Both the position numbers and the translations under genes were made by a program. A stretch of 64,000 nucleotides of DNA from Danio rerio (Eukaryota; Chordata; Actinopteri; Cypriniformes; Danionidae), in assembly GCF_049306965.1 (NCBI RefSeq), contig NC_133190.1, positions 44,598,501 to 44,662,500 of the forward strand. The letters are read 5' to 3'. Positions within the stretch are counted from its first letter, which is position 1. Each line of letters starts with the position of its first letter. Shown in pieces: positions 33,815 through 45,400 of the stretch. Under the pieces are notes generated by a model, which saw nothing but the letters and a program-made list of their open reading frames with translations, did not search any database and had not been told where the DNA came from.

Positions 33815-35086
33815 TTTTAAACTTACAATAGGGCAGACATTATCCCACTACATAAACAATGTAAAAAAGTAAATGCTATTCACAGTCTACGAGCCACAAA
33901 AACAGCTAAATAAGTCATGTCTATTTCTTATCATTGGCAGGTTGAATGACTGTAATATCACATATAAAGGCTGTGCAATATTGTCTATGGTTCTTTCATC
34001 CGAATCCAATGTGAGAGAGCTGGACCTGAGCAACAACAACCTGCAGGACTCAGGAGTAGAAATACTCTGTATCGGCCTGAAGAAATCGGCCAACGCAAAA
34101 CAACTGTATGTGCTATGATATAAAGCTTAATATAAGAGCAGTATAGTGAAAAATGAGTTTATGCATAAGAATATTAAATAAAAAAATTCTATCTTTCTTT
34201 AGGCTAAAAGAAGGGTTTGAAAAGAAGAACATTGATCTAGCCTTATTGCTTAAGCAGAACACAAGCTTTGAAGATTATGTATGTCGCACTGCTGGATTAC
34301 AGGACACAGAGTGTAGATTGGAGTCTCTGAAGTAGGAATACATTTAACAAACTTTTGAAAACAACTCACATATTTCTATACTGTGACTACATATGTATTT
34401 TGTCTTATCTGTAGCCTGACCAACTGTGGAGTAACAGAAGAGGGTTGTGTTTTTCTGAGCAAAGCTCTGATTTTAAATGGTACCTATCTGAAAGTGCTGG
34501 ACCTGAGCTGTAACGCCATTGGAAACTCTGGTGTGAAACACCTTTGTGCTGCTCTGGAGAACGTTCACTGTGCACTAGAAACAATGATGTAAGTGATATC
34601 ACAAGTACATAAACTCAATTCTTAAAATAATTAATTGAAGTTAATAATAAGTAATGCTTCTTTAATTGCTTCATTTATAGGTTTACAGGGGTAGGATGAA
34701 TGAGTATAAATTATGTTTCATTTTTTCCTCAGATTGGCCAAATGTGGATTGACAGAGGAAAGTTGTGCTGCTCTGGCTTCAGCCCTCAGCTCAAAAACCA
34801 ATCTGACAAATCTGGATCTGAGTATTAATGATCTACAAGACTCAGGCATGAGGAAGCTCTGTGTGGGACTGCAGAATCCTCACTGTAAACTACAGAAGCT
34901 GAGGTAAAGATCTGGATTCACTGATCAGATTAACTGTTTAAATAAGAGTATAACAAGTGTTTACTTGTTTCCTTTAGGTTGTCCAACTGTAATGTAACTC
35001 ACGAAGAACTGAGGGCGCTGACTGAAGCTCTGAAATCAAATCCATCAAAACTGAAAGAGCTCGATCTTCTCGTGAACAATCTGTAG
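24474..35086 (+). CDS. NLR-2: FISNA-NACHT-LRR (NLR-C class) gene, possibly impaired
   Basis: Second tandem NLR-C gene. Coding exons in my model are 24474-24505, 25036-25143, 27916-28026, 29906-30016, 31313-31381, 31454-33211, 33941-34105, 34203-34331, 34415-34588, 34733-34903 and 34978-35086, giving an intact frame of 978 residues, all junctions phase 2. Start peptide [10 protein letters not shown] matches NLR-3 ([10 protein letters not shown]). Three array exons are damaged and left out: about 24701 (stops, no donor), about 28248 (no AG at the acceptor position) and 30721-30813 (TAG just before the donor). If the last were spliced in, the protein would end before FISNA. The final LRR exon stops at TAG 35084-35086, where NLR-1 has Glu and runs on for 15 more residues. 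It may be a working gene that skips dead exons or an early pseudogene; the large NACHT exon itself is fully open. Confidence 0.75.
24701..24800 (+). pseudogene. Decayed array exon of NLR-2 (exon 2 position)
   Basis: After CTAACAG the sequence matches the NLR-1 exon at 7012 and the NLR-3 copy at 37334, but the array frame meets TAG after two codons and TAA later, and the donor is missing. The NLR-3 copy is also broken, so decay began before or alongside the NLR-2/NLR-3 duplication. Confidence 0.75.
24902..24941. repeat. (GA)n microsatellite
   Basis: About 20 GA units, directly after a degenerate AT/AC run, in an NLR-2 intron. Confidence 0.95.
25315..27875. mobile_element. Long DNA element with TTGACA/TGTCAA ends, interrupted
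   Basis: ACTTGACAATAAC near 25318 with AGCCACTGTGGCTAGT mirrors AACCAGCCAAAGTGGTTAGT and GTTAATGTCAAGCTC near 27775-27873, as inverted ends of one element in the NLR-2 intron 25144-27915. Most of the inside is the CCGGAAA-rich MITE at 26116-27424. No transposase recognised. Confidence 0.5.
26116..27424. mobile_element. CCGGAAA-rich MITE, copy 2, with internal tandem duplication
   Basis: Same ends as 4216-4993 (AGCCCCTTTCACACATACAG and GTGTGAAAGGGGCT), flanked by TA. Here the body occurs twice: GAGAAGTTGTAACATTACC at about 26172 and GAGAAGCTGTAACATTACC at about 26794, each followed by CTGTGTGAAYGCAGAAG, CACGTCCGCG and AATAAAAGC. The unit is about 620 bp, so the element is roughly 530 bp longer than copy 1. 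A (CA)n run lies at 26523-26552. Confidence 0.8.
28248..28357 (+). pseudogene. Array exon of NLR-2 with lost splice acceptor
   Basis: Body ([21 protein letters not shown]) and donor (CAAAG|GTATGT) match the NLR-3 exon at 39670-39780, but the acceptor position reads TTGCTGCTTTTGGC, with no AG where NLR-3 has TTTGCAG. The frame itself is open, and the piece is about 1 bp shorter than its sister. It would need another acceptor, so it is probably skipped. Confidence 0.65.
28751..29279. mobile_element. Tc1-like MITE, copy 2
   Basis: CAGTCGTGGTCAGAATTATT and the right end TAATTTTGACTTCAACTG, flanked by TA at 28749-28750 and 29280-29281. Body shared with 7457-8404, without the tRNA-like insertion. 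Confidence 0.85.
29365..29885. other. NLR-2 intron: repeat tail and unique sequence
   Basis: 29365-29440 is the CAATGTAGATTGTGTCAAAG repeat tail also at 22055 and 44697. 29574-29595 is a poly(A) run. 29690-29840 is C-rich and holds TTCAGTTCGCGATC twice in a loose tandem. No exon seen before the acceptor at 29905. Confidence 0.5.
30372..30680. mobile_element. hAT-like MITE with exact 8-bp target duplication
   Basis: GGTAACACTTTACAATAAGG and CCTTATTGTGAAGTGTGACC are inverted ends of a 309-bp, largely palindromic element, flanked by AAGAAATC on both sides (30364-30371 and 30681-30688). Non-coding; lies 40 bp before a dead NLR-2 exon. Confidence 0.92.
30721..30813 (+). pseudogene. NLR-2 array-end exon with in-frame stop
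   Basis: Proper acceptor (GACTTTAG) and donor (GAG|GTATGG), 93 bp, phase 2 on both sides. In the array frame it reads [20 protein letters not shown] and then, near the end, Ala-Leu-TAG (stop at 30809-30811). It corresponds by position to NLR-1 12300-12359. No counterpart was found in NLR-3. Inclusion would truncate NLR-2 before its NACHT domain. Confidence 0.7.
31454..33211 (+). CDS. NLR-2 FISNA-NACHT exon
   Basis: 1758 bp between TTTTCAACAG and GGATTTT|GTGAGA, fully open. [25 protein letters not shown] and [15 protein letters not shown]-loop [14 protein letters not shown] (31752), Walker [27 protein letters not shown], winged helix [33 protein letters not shown]. Very close to NLR-3 across FISNA and NACHT. 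The C-terminal part past about 32710 diverges from both sisters. The nucleotide-binding residues look intact, so this exon is under no visible decay. Confidence 0.93.
33361..33743. mobile_element. MITE with AGGCCTGTTGCACAAA ends, holding a second MITE
   Basis: AGGCCTGTTGCACAAA at the left and TTTTGTGCAACAGGCCT at the right are inverted repeats. Inside, 33471-33664 is another small palindromic element (CAGCGGTGCCCACACTCGG facing CAGAGTTTGGACACCCTTG). A (TA)n/(TTTA)n run follows at 33769-33815. All lie in the intron before the first LRR exon of NLR-2. Confidence 0.7.
33941..35086 (+). CDS. NLR-2 leucine-rich repeat exons
   Basis: 33941-34105 ([30 protein letters not shown]), 34203-34331 (the single degenerate LRR-like exon, ending [17 protein letters not shown], donor GTAGGA), 34415-34588 ([28 protein letters not shown]), 34733-34903 (171 bp, one codon shorter than its sisters at KTNLTNL) and 34978-35086. 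The last exon ends early at TAG, losing the tail [15 protein letters not shown]-type sequence seen in NLR-1. The NLR-1 and NLR-2 exons with [20 protein letters not shown] are nearly identical. Confidence 0.85.
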
Positions 35087-35900
35087 GAGTCAGACTTGAA
35101 CATGATACTGGACAAATCATCAGACAATGAAAAGAAACATCTAGCAAGTCCAGATAACAACACTTTGTGTGTGAATTAAGACACACAGTAACACTGTTTA
35201 ATTAAAAAAAACATGTAAAGAACTCCATTAATTGTGTAAATATGAGTTGCACAAAAATAAAAATGCTGTAAAAAACTTAATTACTCATACACCATTATTG
35301 TAATGCCAAGCTGAAAATCCACGAAGCAAGAGAAGTCAAAGCTGGCAATAAGGCTTATCAGAAAAGTAATTCCAGACAGTGTGTGTAAATGAATGCAAAT
35401 GATCTAAATTTAGAATGTAACATATAGTAATGTAACCAGCTTACTCACCCGTGTTTTCTCTTCTTGTTCAGTGCGGAGTTTCTCCATTTGTTTAAATGCT
35501 ACCACTATACTTGCTTAACAGGAGACATCAATCTGTTATTTTTTACCATCTGTGAAAATAAACGTGACTATTTGTATTATCTTTTGATGCATGTTATTTT
35601 ACTTTTCATGTTCAGAAAAAAACTGAAAGTGTTGTACAACTACATAAAGCAAACAATACATTTAAACTATAAGAATTGTGCATCCTCAGTTACCTGACAA
35701 GCGATGATGCTTTGCAAGTGAAATATTTACCTCAAGATTTGTAGGTGAAAATAACTCTGAATTACTTGAACCATGTTGTAGGATGTATGAATGATGTCTG
35801 CTTGCAATGACACCTCAAACATGTCCTGCAAGCAACAGATGTAATCAGTATCAGCACTGTATGAGAAAGAAAGCCAATATATTATCAGTAACTTTATTAA

Positions 35901-35993
<93 letters not shown>

Positions 35994-37032
35994 CACACAA
36001 TACATTATAACGTCCTTGCAAAATATACCTATAAATACAAAATGAGACAAAGACAAATCCACTTGAATACACACTTGCACACTTACTAAAACCATTGTAA
36101 TTTTTCTGGGATTAAAACAGCCCCTCTGAAGCTCTAATAATATGAATTGTTTTATTCAAATACATAATCAATAACTTGGTAACTATTAATATCAGTTTAG
36201 GTAATCTGTAAAGAGGAATTTGTTATAAAACATAACATATAAACATAAACATTATTTTGTATTTAATTTGAGATTTACTTCCAAGTGTGCCCAAAGGGTG
36301 AGTGCCTTATTTTAATTTGTACATCTTTTCGCCTGTGTTTATGGTTGAGGGAGGAAGCTCAGGGAAGTTTATGTTGTTGATTTTCATCTTTGATTTTTGC
36401 ATTAGGTAAGCTAGTCCTCTAAACTTAGTAACAACTGCTTTCTGTTTGTTGTTTTAGGCTATTCTCACTTCGCTTGACATCTAGTTTCTGTTAAAGTTCT
36501 CATATTTCCATTAATTAAATTATAATGTTTCTTTTTTTCTAAACCTTGTGCTGACTTTTCACTATGGTGCTAAGGATTGAAGTGTGTTCTCCACGTTTAT
36601 CTTTTTTATTAGTTCTAATTCAATATTATTACCAAATTTTAGTCTTCTTTGTTACCCCTTTTAAACAAAACTTAACTTAAAAAGGTTATAACAGTGTCCT
36701 TTCTCACAGACTACATTAATTGAAGAACAGGTTTATATTATAAAAATACACAATAAGCAAACATCATCTGTAGGTACTTTTATGATCAAAACATTATATA
36801 CAGGTCTATTTAGACACTATCACAAACTAATTTTTACACAACCTCACAGTATGTGAACTGTAAAAACTAAACCAGAACCTTTATGAACAAGTTAAGCAAG
36901 TTCTAGCCTTGTTTTTTGTTGTTATCCTTCCTCATTCCTTGTCATTTGCTTTTTCAAATCACTTGAGAGCACAAGAAAGTTCTCACAGTCTGTAGTTATG
37001 AATTTTTAAAAATCTATTCAGCAAACATCATA
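35087..37032. other. Spacer NLR-2 to NLR-3: shared 3' flank, (TA)n, shared 5' flank
   Basis: 35087-35660 is similar to the 3' flank of NLR-1 without its LINE. 35907-35990 is (TA)n interrupted by TATGTA. 36140-37032 is similar to the 5' flank of NLR-2 (24060-24473), including AGTTCTCACAGTCTGTAGTT just before the start exon, with extra sequence in NLR-3. No separate gene seen. Confidence 0.6.
35557..35562 (+). terminator. Candidate polyadenylation signal for NLR-2
   Basis: AATAAA about 470 bp past the stop, in sequence shared with NLR-1's 3' flank. Another AATAAA lies at about 35257. Which is used cannot be told from sequence. Confidence 0.3.
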
Positions 37033-37073
37033 ATGAAAGCTGAAGATGACAATGAAGAGCGAAGGTAAGATTT

Positions 37074-37161
<88 letters not shown>

Positions 37162-40100
37162 CATGTACTTAAGTTAATATGTATTATACTACTTACCAAC
37201 CTAGAATGGCTATTTACGTTTTGAATTGATTTTTTTTGTTTTACAAAAAACACTAATCTTCTAAAAATTATTAGAGGGGAATTGATGTTTAATTGCCCTG
37301 ATCTGTGAAGACGTATTATGTTGCACCTAATAGCGTTCAGCTGAAGAGACCAGATTCACCTGTGCTCAGTCTATTATCCTTAAAGAGCGATAAGTCAATG
37401 AAAACACCCATTCAGTTAAAAAAAATTATCAGTTAAGGTAAATCTATTTACCTTTGTGTACACATGGCTTAAAATAACCGTTGGTTCTGATAATACAGAT
37501 TTATTTTTAACTAAACATCACTAAGGGCAACAATTATTTTTGCTGCAACATAATATTGCTCTGTAAAGTTAAAGATTCTGTTGATTTTTTTAGAGTTTAG
37601 ACAAGATTGTAATTTTGTTTTTATGACTGCAAACTTTTTGACCCCCATCCCCCCAGAGTTGTAGTCATTGTTACCAAATATTTATTTTGCAGTTTTCGGC
37701 AGAGATACAATTCACCTGAACCCAGTGCTGTGTCCATGAAAAGTGACAAATCCATGAAAACACCAATTCAATTACAAAATACAAATGTTCCAGATCAAAG
37801 GTAAATATAATGGTTTTTCTTATGTTATTATTAATATTTGTATTTAAGTTGTATGTGATGTAACACTCACTTTTTGGTTGTGCAACAACTGTGAGGCAGC
37901 TAAAACTTTTTTGTCCTTAACTCTTGATGATGACAAACATAATTTGTAAGAATGTAATTATTGTAAGCCAATATTAAGATGGATTTTCTTTTGTCGTTTG
38001 CAGTTTACAGCAAAGATACCATTCGCCTGATCTCAGCGTTTTGTCCCTGAAAAGTGACAAATCAATGACAACACCAATTCAGATGAAAGATGGACATCCT
38101 TCAGTGTATCAAAGGTTAAGACAGAATTGTTTTGTTTTTGTTTTTAGCTGCAAGAGAGACAAAACCTCTGCAAAAAAAAAAAAGTCTGCAAAGATAAGTA
38201 AAAATTATGAAAATTTAAGCTTAGTTTAAAAATTTAATTCTGTTTATCTGAAGGTAAATCCAAAAAACTTTACATTTAAATATGGCTGTGTTAGTTTTGA
38301 CAATGTGGAAGCCAGATACAGTATACTGAATGCAAAAGTTATGTTTGCTGTAACATAATCTTCTTCTCTAAAGTTAAAGATTGTGTTGCTTTTACAGCGC
38401 TCAGACGAGAGCAGGCTCATTTGTTCCGAGTGTTGTGTCCATGAAAAGTGACAAATCGATGAAAACACCCATTCAATTACAAAATGGAAGTGTTCCAGAT
38501 CAAAGGTAAATATAACTGTTTTCCTTACACTATTAATAATATACATATTTAAGTGTTATGTGATGTAACATCCACTTATTTTGGTTGTAATAACTTTTTG
38601 TTCCTAATTTTTGATGATGACAAACATTAGTTAAGAATGTAATCATTATTACTTAATATGAGATGGATCATTTTGCTGTTTGTAGTTTTCGACAGAGATA
38701 CAATCCACCTGAACCCAGTGCTGTGTCCCTGAAAAGTGACAAATCAATGAAAACACCAATTCAAATAAAACATGGAGATCCTCCAGGGTATCAAAGGTAA
38801 AGACTGAATTGTTTTGTTTTGCTAGTATTTACTGCGAGAGACAGAACTTAAAAAGTCTGCAAAAAGAAGCAAAAAATTATGAAAGTTCAAGCTTGGTTAA
38901 TCAATTTTTTTAATTCTGTTTATCTGAAGGTAAATCCAATGAACTTTACATGTAGCTGTGTTGGTTTTGACAATGTGGTAGCCAGATTAGAGTATATTGA
39001 AGGCTAAAATTATATTTGCTTCAACAATCTTTCTCTCTAATGCTAAAGATGGTGTTGCTTTAACAGTGTTCAGACAAGATCAGGCTCATTTGTTCCCAGT
39101 GTTGTGTCCATGAAAAGTGACAAATCCATGAAAACGCCTATTCAGTTACAAAATACAAATGTTTCTTATCAAAGGTAAATAAAATTGCTTTTCTTTATAA
39201 TATAATTGCTTTTCTAAATATAATTGCATTATTATTAGCAATCATATTTAAGTTTGTGATGTAACATCCACTGTTTTTAGTTGTAACAACTTTTTTGTCC
39301 CTAATTTTTGACGTTGACAATGTAATCATTGTTACTCAATGTGAGATGGATTGCTGTTTGCAGTGTTCAGCAGAGATACAATTCACCTTATCCCAGTGCT
39401 GTGTCCCTGAAAAGTGACAAATCAATGAAAACACCAATTCAATTACAAAATACAAGTGTTCCAGATCAAAGGTAATTGCTTTTCTTACATTATTATTAAT
39501 ATTCATATTTAAGTTATATGTGATGTAACATCCACTTTTTTTGGTTGTGTAACAACTGAGGCATCTAAAACTTTTTTGTCTTTAATTATTGACGATGACG
39601 AGCATCATTTGTAAGAATGCAATAAAAGTTAGCCAAGATTGAGATAGATATTTTTGTTGTTGTTTGCAGTTTACAGCAAAGACACCATTCACCTGATCCC
39701 AGTGCTGTGTCCCTGAAAAGTGACAAATCAATGAAAACACCAATTCAGTTACAAAACGGACAAAATCCAGGGGATCAAAGGTATGTGTTAATTACTTTAG
39801 AACTTTGTGTGACATTAGTAAATTGTGTTGCGTGATTCGTTTAAACATTTTCCTCCAATAAAATTAGCATCCGACAGGGAATTTCCAACAAAACTTATTT
39901 TATAAACATCAGGTGTAAAAACAGTGCTGGTTCTTCACTGTGTTTAGTAAATCCTGACAGTACTGTTTTAATGCTAATAAGACCATTTAAACTGGCACAA
40001 ACTTTCCTTCAAAAGTGTACACACTAAAACTCACTGAATCTGAATCTCACATCACTAATAAAATACATTCTTAACACATTTAAAACACAAAAAATCATCC

Positions 40101-42454
40101 CCATGGAAAACTACACACACATTAAGCACTCAGCTTGTTAAAACTAAATCATGTTGTATTATAAAAAAAAAATTGAATATACAAAAGTTATTCAGAAAAT
40201 CCTATCAGTACAGTACCGCACAGTAGAGACCTATATATAACCAAACCAGGAAACTTTATGAACGAGTTAAACCAGTTTAAGGCTTTGTAAACAAGTTTTA
40301 GACTTGTATTTCTGTTCGTTTTTATGACTTCTAACGAAATAGTTACATGCATGACCCTCGTTCCACGAGGGGGGGAATGAAAATGCTTTATGTCATTTGA
40401 CAAATTGGAGGATATTGCCAGGTAGTCTATGATTCTGAAGAGCAAAAAAAAACAAAAAACACACCAACGAATGCCTATTATTATTATAAAGCCATCAGCT
40501 GTGGAGAGCTCGGAATACTTTGAGCTGAAGAAGCCGAACACACAGCTATGAGCTAAGGAACAACTGCTAGGGGGATGGAACATAGCATTCCCTTGCTTTG
40601 TTTACCAGACTTTACAGGGTTCGACACTGCTGCTTAGCTGGTAGAGTGAGCTGGGGCGGTGAAGCAGGTCTTGGAGCTGCAGGCGGGCGCCCTTAGCGAG
40701 GAGAAGCCGAGGTGGATGGGTCGGTGGGGAGAGCAGTTTCTGAGCTCACCTATAGATGACTTGCCCCATCACACTCAACTGCTCGAGCAAACTATATCAA
40801 CATCTCGCATATCTGCCAAGTTTAGCCAAAGGTGGCATTTCTGGATCATCATGCAGCTCCACCCTCATGCAGCTCAGCCAATGCCTGTGCTTGGTAGCGC
40901 TGTTACGTGGCCATAACATGCAGGACGGAGGTCGGTTTAGGCTATGGCCCCAAGGGAAGCAGACAGCCTACACATTTAGGACAGGAGTCTTGGCTGACCT
41001 CCTCCTGGAAAAGGCGATTTGTGGACAAAGATAGACAAAACGTCACACTCCACCTAGTGTATTGCACCATACCCCCTCCTGGCTACTCAGCCATTAAGGG
41101 TGGTGAGGGCGGAAGCGCATGCAGACTGGAAAGAGAAAGGTGCCCTCCAATTCTGCATGAGCTCACTGTGCACCTCTGGGAAAAAGGGGACATGGGGCCT
41201 AGAGGGTTTGCCCCTTTTGTTAGCCACCATGTAGCTGGGAAACAAGCCCACCACAGAAGCAGCCAGGGATAGCACGGCCATTTGCATTTTTATTATAATG
41301 TTATTATTATTATTATTTATTTTATGCATATTTATATTTGTTTTAATTAAAACAAGCTTAGATTTGTCCACCTGTCAAGTTTTGGTGATGTAAGCACCAC
41401 CATATGGGGCATACGAATAGGATGTGTGTTGGGATATAACCCTGAACTGAATTTAGAAATAGTTTCAAAACAAATCTTTGCACTTAACAAACGAAATGAT
41501 GTATGTAGGCTAATGGATGTCTTCAGGGAAGTGTATACAACACCGTTTCCTTATTCCACAAAAGTAAAAGAGTAGAAGTAAAGTAAAAAGAAAGTAAAGA
41601 GGGTGAATAAAGAAGGCTCGTTCTTTATTCTTGCTGTAGATGGCCTGTTTAATTTGCTAGTAAAGCGTTCAGTTTTTCTATTTACAAAGTTCACCATGTA
41701 AATAGCAAATGTACCATTTCTTGACGTAACTGTCTCTTAAAGAAAATAGGAGATGAGACTCTGATTGCATGTTATGCTCAAAACACAGCCATATCTCATT
41801 AAGAGAATAAGCACATCCCTGTTAGACTACGGTTTAGACAAAGCATATTTTTCAGTTCTTAAAATAGCAAAAGTGGATTCGGACACGCCCTGAATGCTTT
41901 TACGACATGCCCTTTAGACTTTGTGCCTAGCTCGTTAAAATAGGCAAGGCAAGGCAAGGCAAGTTTATTTATATAGCACATTTCATACACAGTGGCAATT
42001 CAAAGTGCTTTACATAAACAGGAATAAAAAAGACAAGTTTAGGAGCATAAAATGCAGACAATAAAAATTATTAAAAACAGATAAAAACAAATTAAAATGA
42101 GTTAAAATAGGTTATAAAAGAATGAAAAAGAAAACGAAAAACATAATAGTGCGATCTGTCGGACGCAGCACAGTGCTCTTAGTGTGCTGAGCCCTTAGTG
42201 TGTTGTGGCTCTTTTTTAGGTGGTTGTGATTACCTTTACCTGCTTGGTTGCAGAAAAACAAGTGAATGAGTGACACAAGATTATATATTTTTTAATTTAG
42301 GAAAAGTCATCATGCCTTCTGTATTGAATGCAAATTTTTTGATGAAGTTTTGATGCTCACTTCAAAATTGTATTTTGCCTGTAAGGTATTCACGGACAAA
42401 CTCTTATCAGGATACCCTGACGGCTGAAAGCTTACCTGGAAGATTCATTCCTCA
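37033..42454 (+). CDS. NLR-3 N-terminal array: seven tandem peptide-repeat exons
   Basis: After the 32-bp start exon ([10 protein letters not shown]) come seven open array exons spaced about 290-390 bp. Two sequence types occur. Type A (38398, 39067; 108 bp) starts with (A/V)[15 protein letters not shown]. Type B (37693, 38004, 38686, 39364, 39670; 108-111 bp) starts (F/L/V)-(R/Q)-Q-R-Y/H. All carry SDKSM(K/T)TPIQ near the middle and end in a split Gln-Arg. The A-B pair at 38398/38686 repeats as 39067/39364, a shift of about 670-680 bp, so duplication units include introns. 42386-42454 encodes [20 protein letters not shown], as in NLR-2. One donor (38114) is GTTAAG, the others GTAAAT, GTAAAG or GTATGT-like. 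Confidence 0.82.
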
Positions 42455-45400
42455 GTATGTCAAAGACACCAATAATCAAATTATAATATCTGTATTTGTG
42501 CATATGTACTGTTACTGACAAACATATTTTCAACAGACAGGATTCTGAAACACTTGAAGTCAAAATTAAAAAATTCAAATCAAACATAAAACAGAAACAT
42601 CAGTACCTTTTTGAAGGATTTGCAAAGCAGAGAAACCCAACACTCCTCAATGAGATTTACATAGATCTCTACATCACAGAGGGTGGGAATGGAGAGATCA
42701 GTAATGAACATGAGTATAAAAGGATAGAAAAATCTTTGAAGACTGCAGCAACAGCAACAATACCTATAAAATGCAGAGACATCTTTACACCTATACCTGG
42801 ACAAGACAAAGCCATCAGAACTGTGCTGACGAAGGGAGTCGCTGGCGTCGGAAAAACAGTCTCTGTGCAGAAGTTCATCCTGGACTGGGCTGAAGAGAAG
42901 GAGAATCAGGACGTCCAGCTCATATTTCCACTTCCTTTCAGAGAGATCAATCTGATGAAGAACAAAACACTCAGTCTGTCAGATCTTCTTCAGATCTTTT
43001 TCCCTCAAACTAAAGAAATGGAAATATCCAGTGACAAATATAGAGTATTGTTCATTCTTGATGGTTTGGATGAATGTCGGCTTCCCTTAAATTTCAGAAG
43101 GAACGAGACTCTGAGGGATGCAAACAAAGAGACATCAGTGGATGTGCTGCTGACGAACCTGATTGTGGGGAATCTGCTTCCCTCTGCTCTCATCTGGATC
43201 ACCTCCAGACCAGCAGCAGCAGATCTCATCCCCTCTGAGTGTGTCCATCGAGTGACAGAGGTACGAGGCTTCAATGACCCTCAGAAGGAGGAATACTTCA
43301 GCAAGAGAATCAGTGATCAGAGTCTGGCCAACACAATCATCTCACACCTGAAGTCCTCCAGGAGCCTCTACATCATGTGCCACATCCCAGTGTTCTGCTG
43401 GATCTCAGCCACTGTTCTGGAGAAGATGTTGAGTGAAGCAGAGACTGCAGAGATCCCCAAGACTCTCACTCAGATGTACACACACTTCCTGATGGCCCAG
43501 ATCAACATCAAAGACAGAAAATACAATGAAATTAACAAAGATAAAGAGATGATATTCAAGCTGGGGAAACTGGCGTATGAGCAGCTGGAAAGAGGCAATA
43601 TAATCTTCTATGAGGAAGACCTGAGAGAGTGTGGCATTGATGTGGCAGAAGCTTCAGTTTACTCAGGATTGTGCACTCAGATCTTCAGAGAGGAGTTTGG
43701 CTTGTATCAGGGGAAAGTCTTCAGCTTTGTTCATCTGAGCATTCAGGAACATCTAGCGGCTCTATATGTGCACCTCTCCTTCCACAACAATGGTGAAAAT
43801 GTGCTTGAAGCACAGGAATTTGGAAAGCCAATGACAATGTTGAGCTTACACAAATCTGCAGTCAACAAAACGTTACAAAATTTGAATGGACGTTTTGATC
43901 TTTTCCTTCGATTCCTTTTGGGACATTCATTGCAGTCAAATTACAGCCTCATAAAAGATCTTTTGGTGAAGAAGGAATACATAGCCTTGGAAAAAGAGGA
44001 AACTATTGAGCATCTAAAGAAAATATTACAAAGCATCACTTGTGCAGAAAGGGCTCTACTTCTCCACTACTGTCTGAAGGAACTTAACGATCAGTCCTTT
44101 ATTACTGAAACGCAAAGTTACCTGAATTCTGGAAAACTAAATAGTGGCCCTATTTACCCACACATTTATTCAGCTCTGGTTTACATTTTAATGGCATCCA
44201 ATGAGAAGTTTGCGGAGTTTGAACTTCAAAAATATGGAAAGGGGGACCTGGTCCTGAACATGATGCATCCTGTGATCAAGCTGTCAAAAAAGATCTGGTA
44301 AGAACATTTAACTGTGCTAACAGTCAATAAAATAAAAACCTTAAAGAAATAGTTGACCCAAAAATGTCAATGCTGTTATTAATTACTCCTCTTCATTTGT
44401 TTCCAATCATCAGAGACCTTTATTCATCTTTAAAACACACATTTAAATATTCTGAGAGCTCCATAGACCTCCATCCTCCATAGACAGCAATGGTCCTTCA
44501 AATCAATCCAAAATCCAAAAAGATAAATAAAAAAATAAAAAAACATCCCCCAAAGTAAAACAGACCACGTGTCATCAGTGGTTCAATCGGAATATTACGA
44601 AGCTACGAGAATGCATTTGTGGTTATGTTTCCATCTATCTATTTTTATGTGCATTTTGGAACATTAAATGAAAAAATTGCTTAAAGCATTCATTTCAATT
44701 CAGCTTTATTTGTATAGCGCTTTTACAATGTAGATTGTGTCAAAGCAGCTTCACATAGAAGATCATAGTAAATGGAAACAATGTCAGTCCAGTCCATTCC
44801 CCATCTCAGCAGGGTGTTTTCACACCTCTAGTTTGAAAAAAGTCAGGAAATTGGGAGAGTCCAGCTTTGTTTAGGTGGGAGCATTGAGTAGCGAAAGAGG
44901 GAAGGGTTTGCATGAAAAGGGGAGTTTCAGTACGTGCACAACAGGGGTCCGTTCTTCGTACGTGGATTACTCAGTTAGCTGGATTTGGATATTGATGATT
45001 TGACCCGATCCAGGATCGTTTCGTTCTTCAAAGCTTACATTTTACATTTACATTTAGTCATTTAGCAGACGCTTTTATCCAAAGCGACTTACAAATGAGG
45101 ACAAGGAAGCAATTTACACAACTCTAAGAGCAACAATGAATAAGCGCTATAGGCAAGTTTCAGGTCTGTAATGTCTAAGAAGAAAAGTATTAGTAGTATT
45201 CGTTTTTTTTTTATTATTTATTTATTTAGTTTTTTTTTTGGGTACAGTTAGTGTGATATTCAGAGAGGCAATTGCAGATTAGGAAGTGAAGTGGAGACTA
45301 AATAGTTGAGTTTTTAGTAGTTTTTTGAAAATAGCGAGTGACTCTGCTGTTCTGATGCAGTTAGGGAGTTCATTCCACCAACTGGGCAGATTGAGCGTGA

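Noticed and set aside
35807-36072. ORFs rich in Ile-Tyr on both strands (also 37014-37253)
   Set aside because: They are translations of (TA)n microsatellites.
37693-39780. Regularly spaced repeats resembling a CRISPR-like array
   Set aside because: Units are exons with splice sites, an open frame and variable spacing in a vertebrate genome.
40659-41272. Three overlapping GC-rich ORFs in the NLR-3 intron
   Set aside because: No recognisable domain, heavy overlap of frames and no splice context; probably old repeat sequence.
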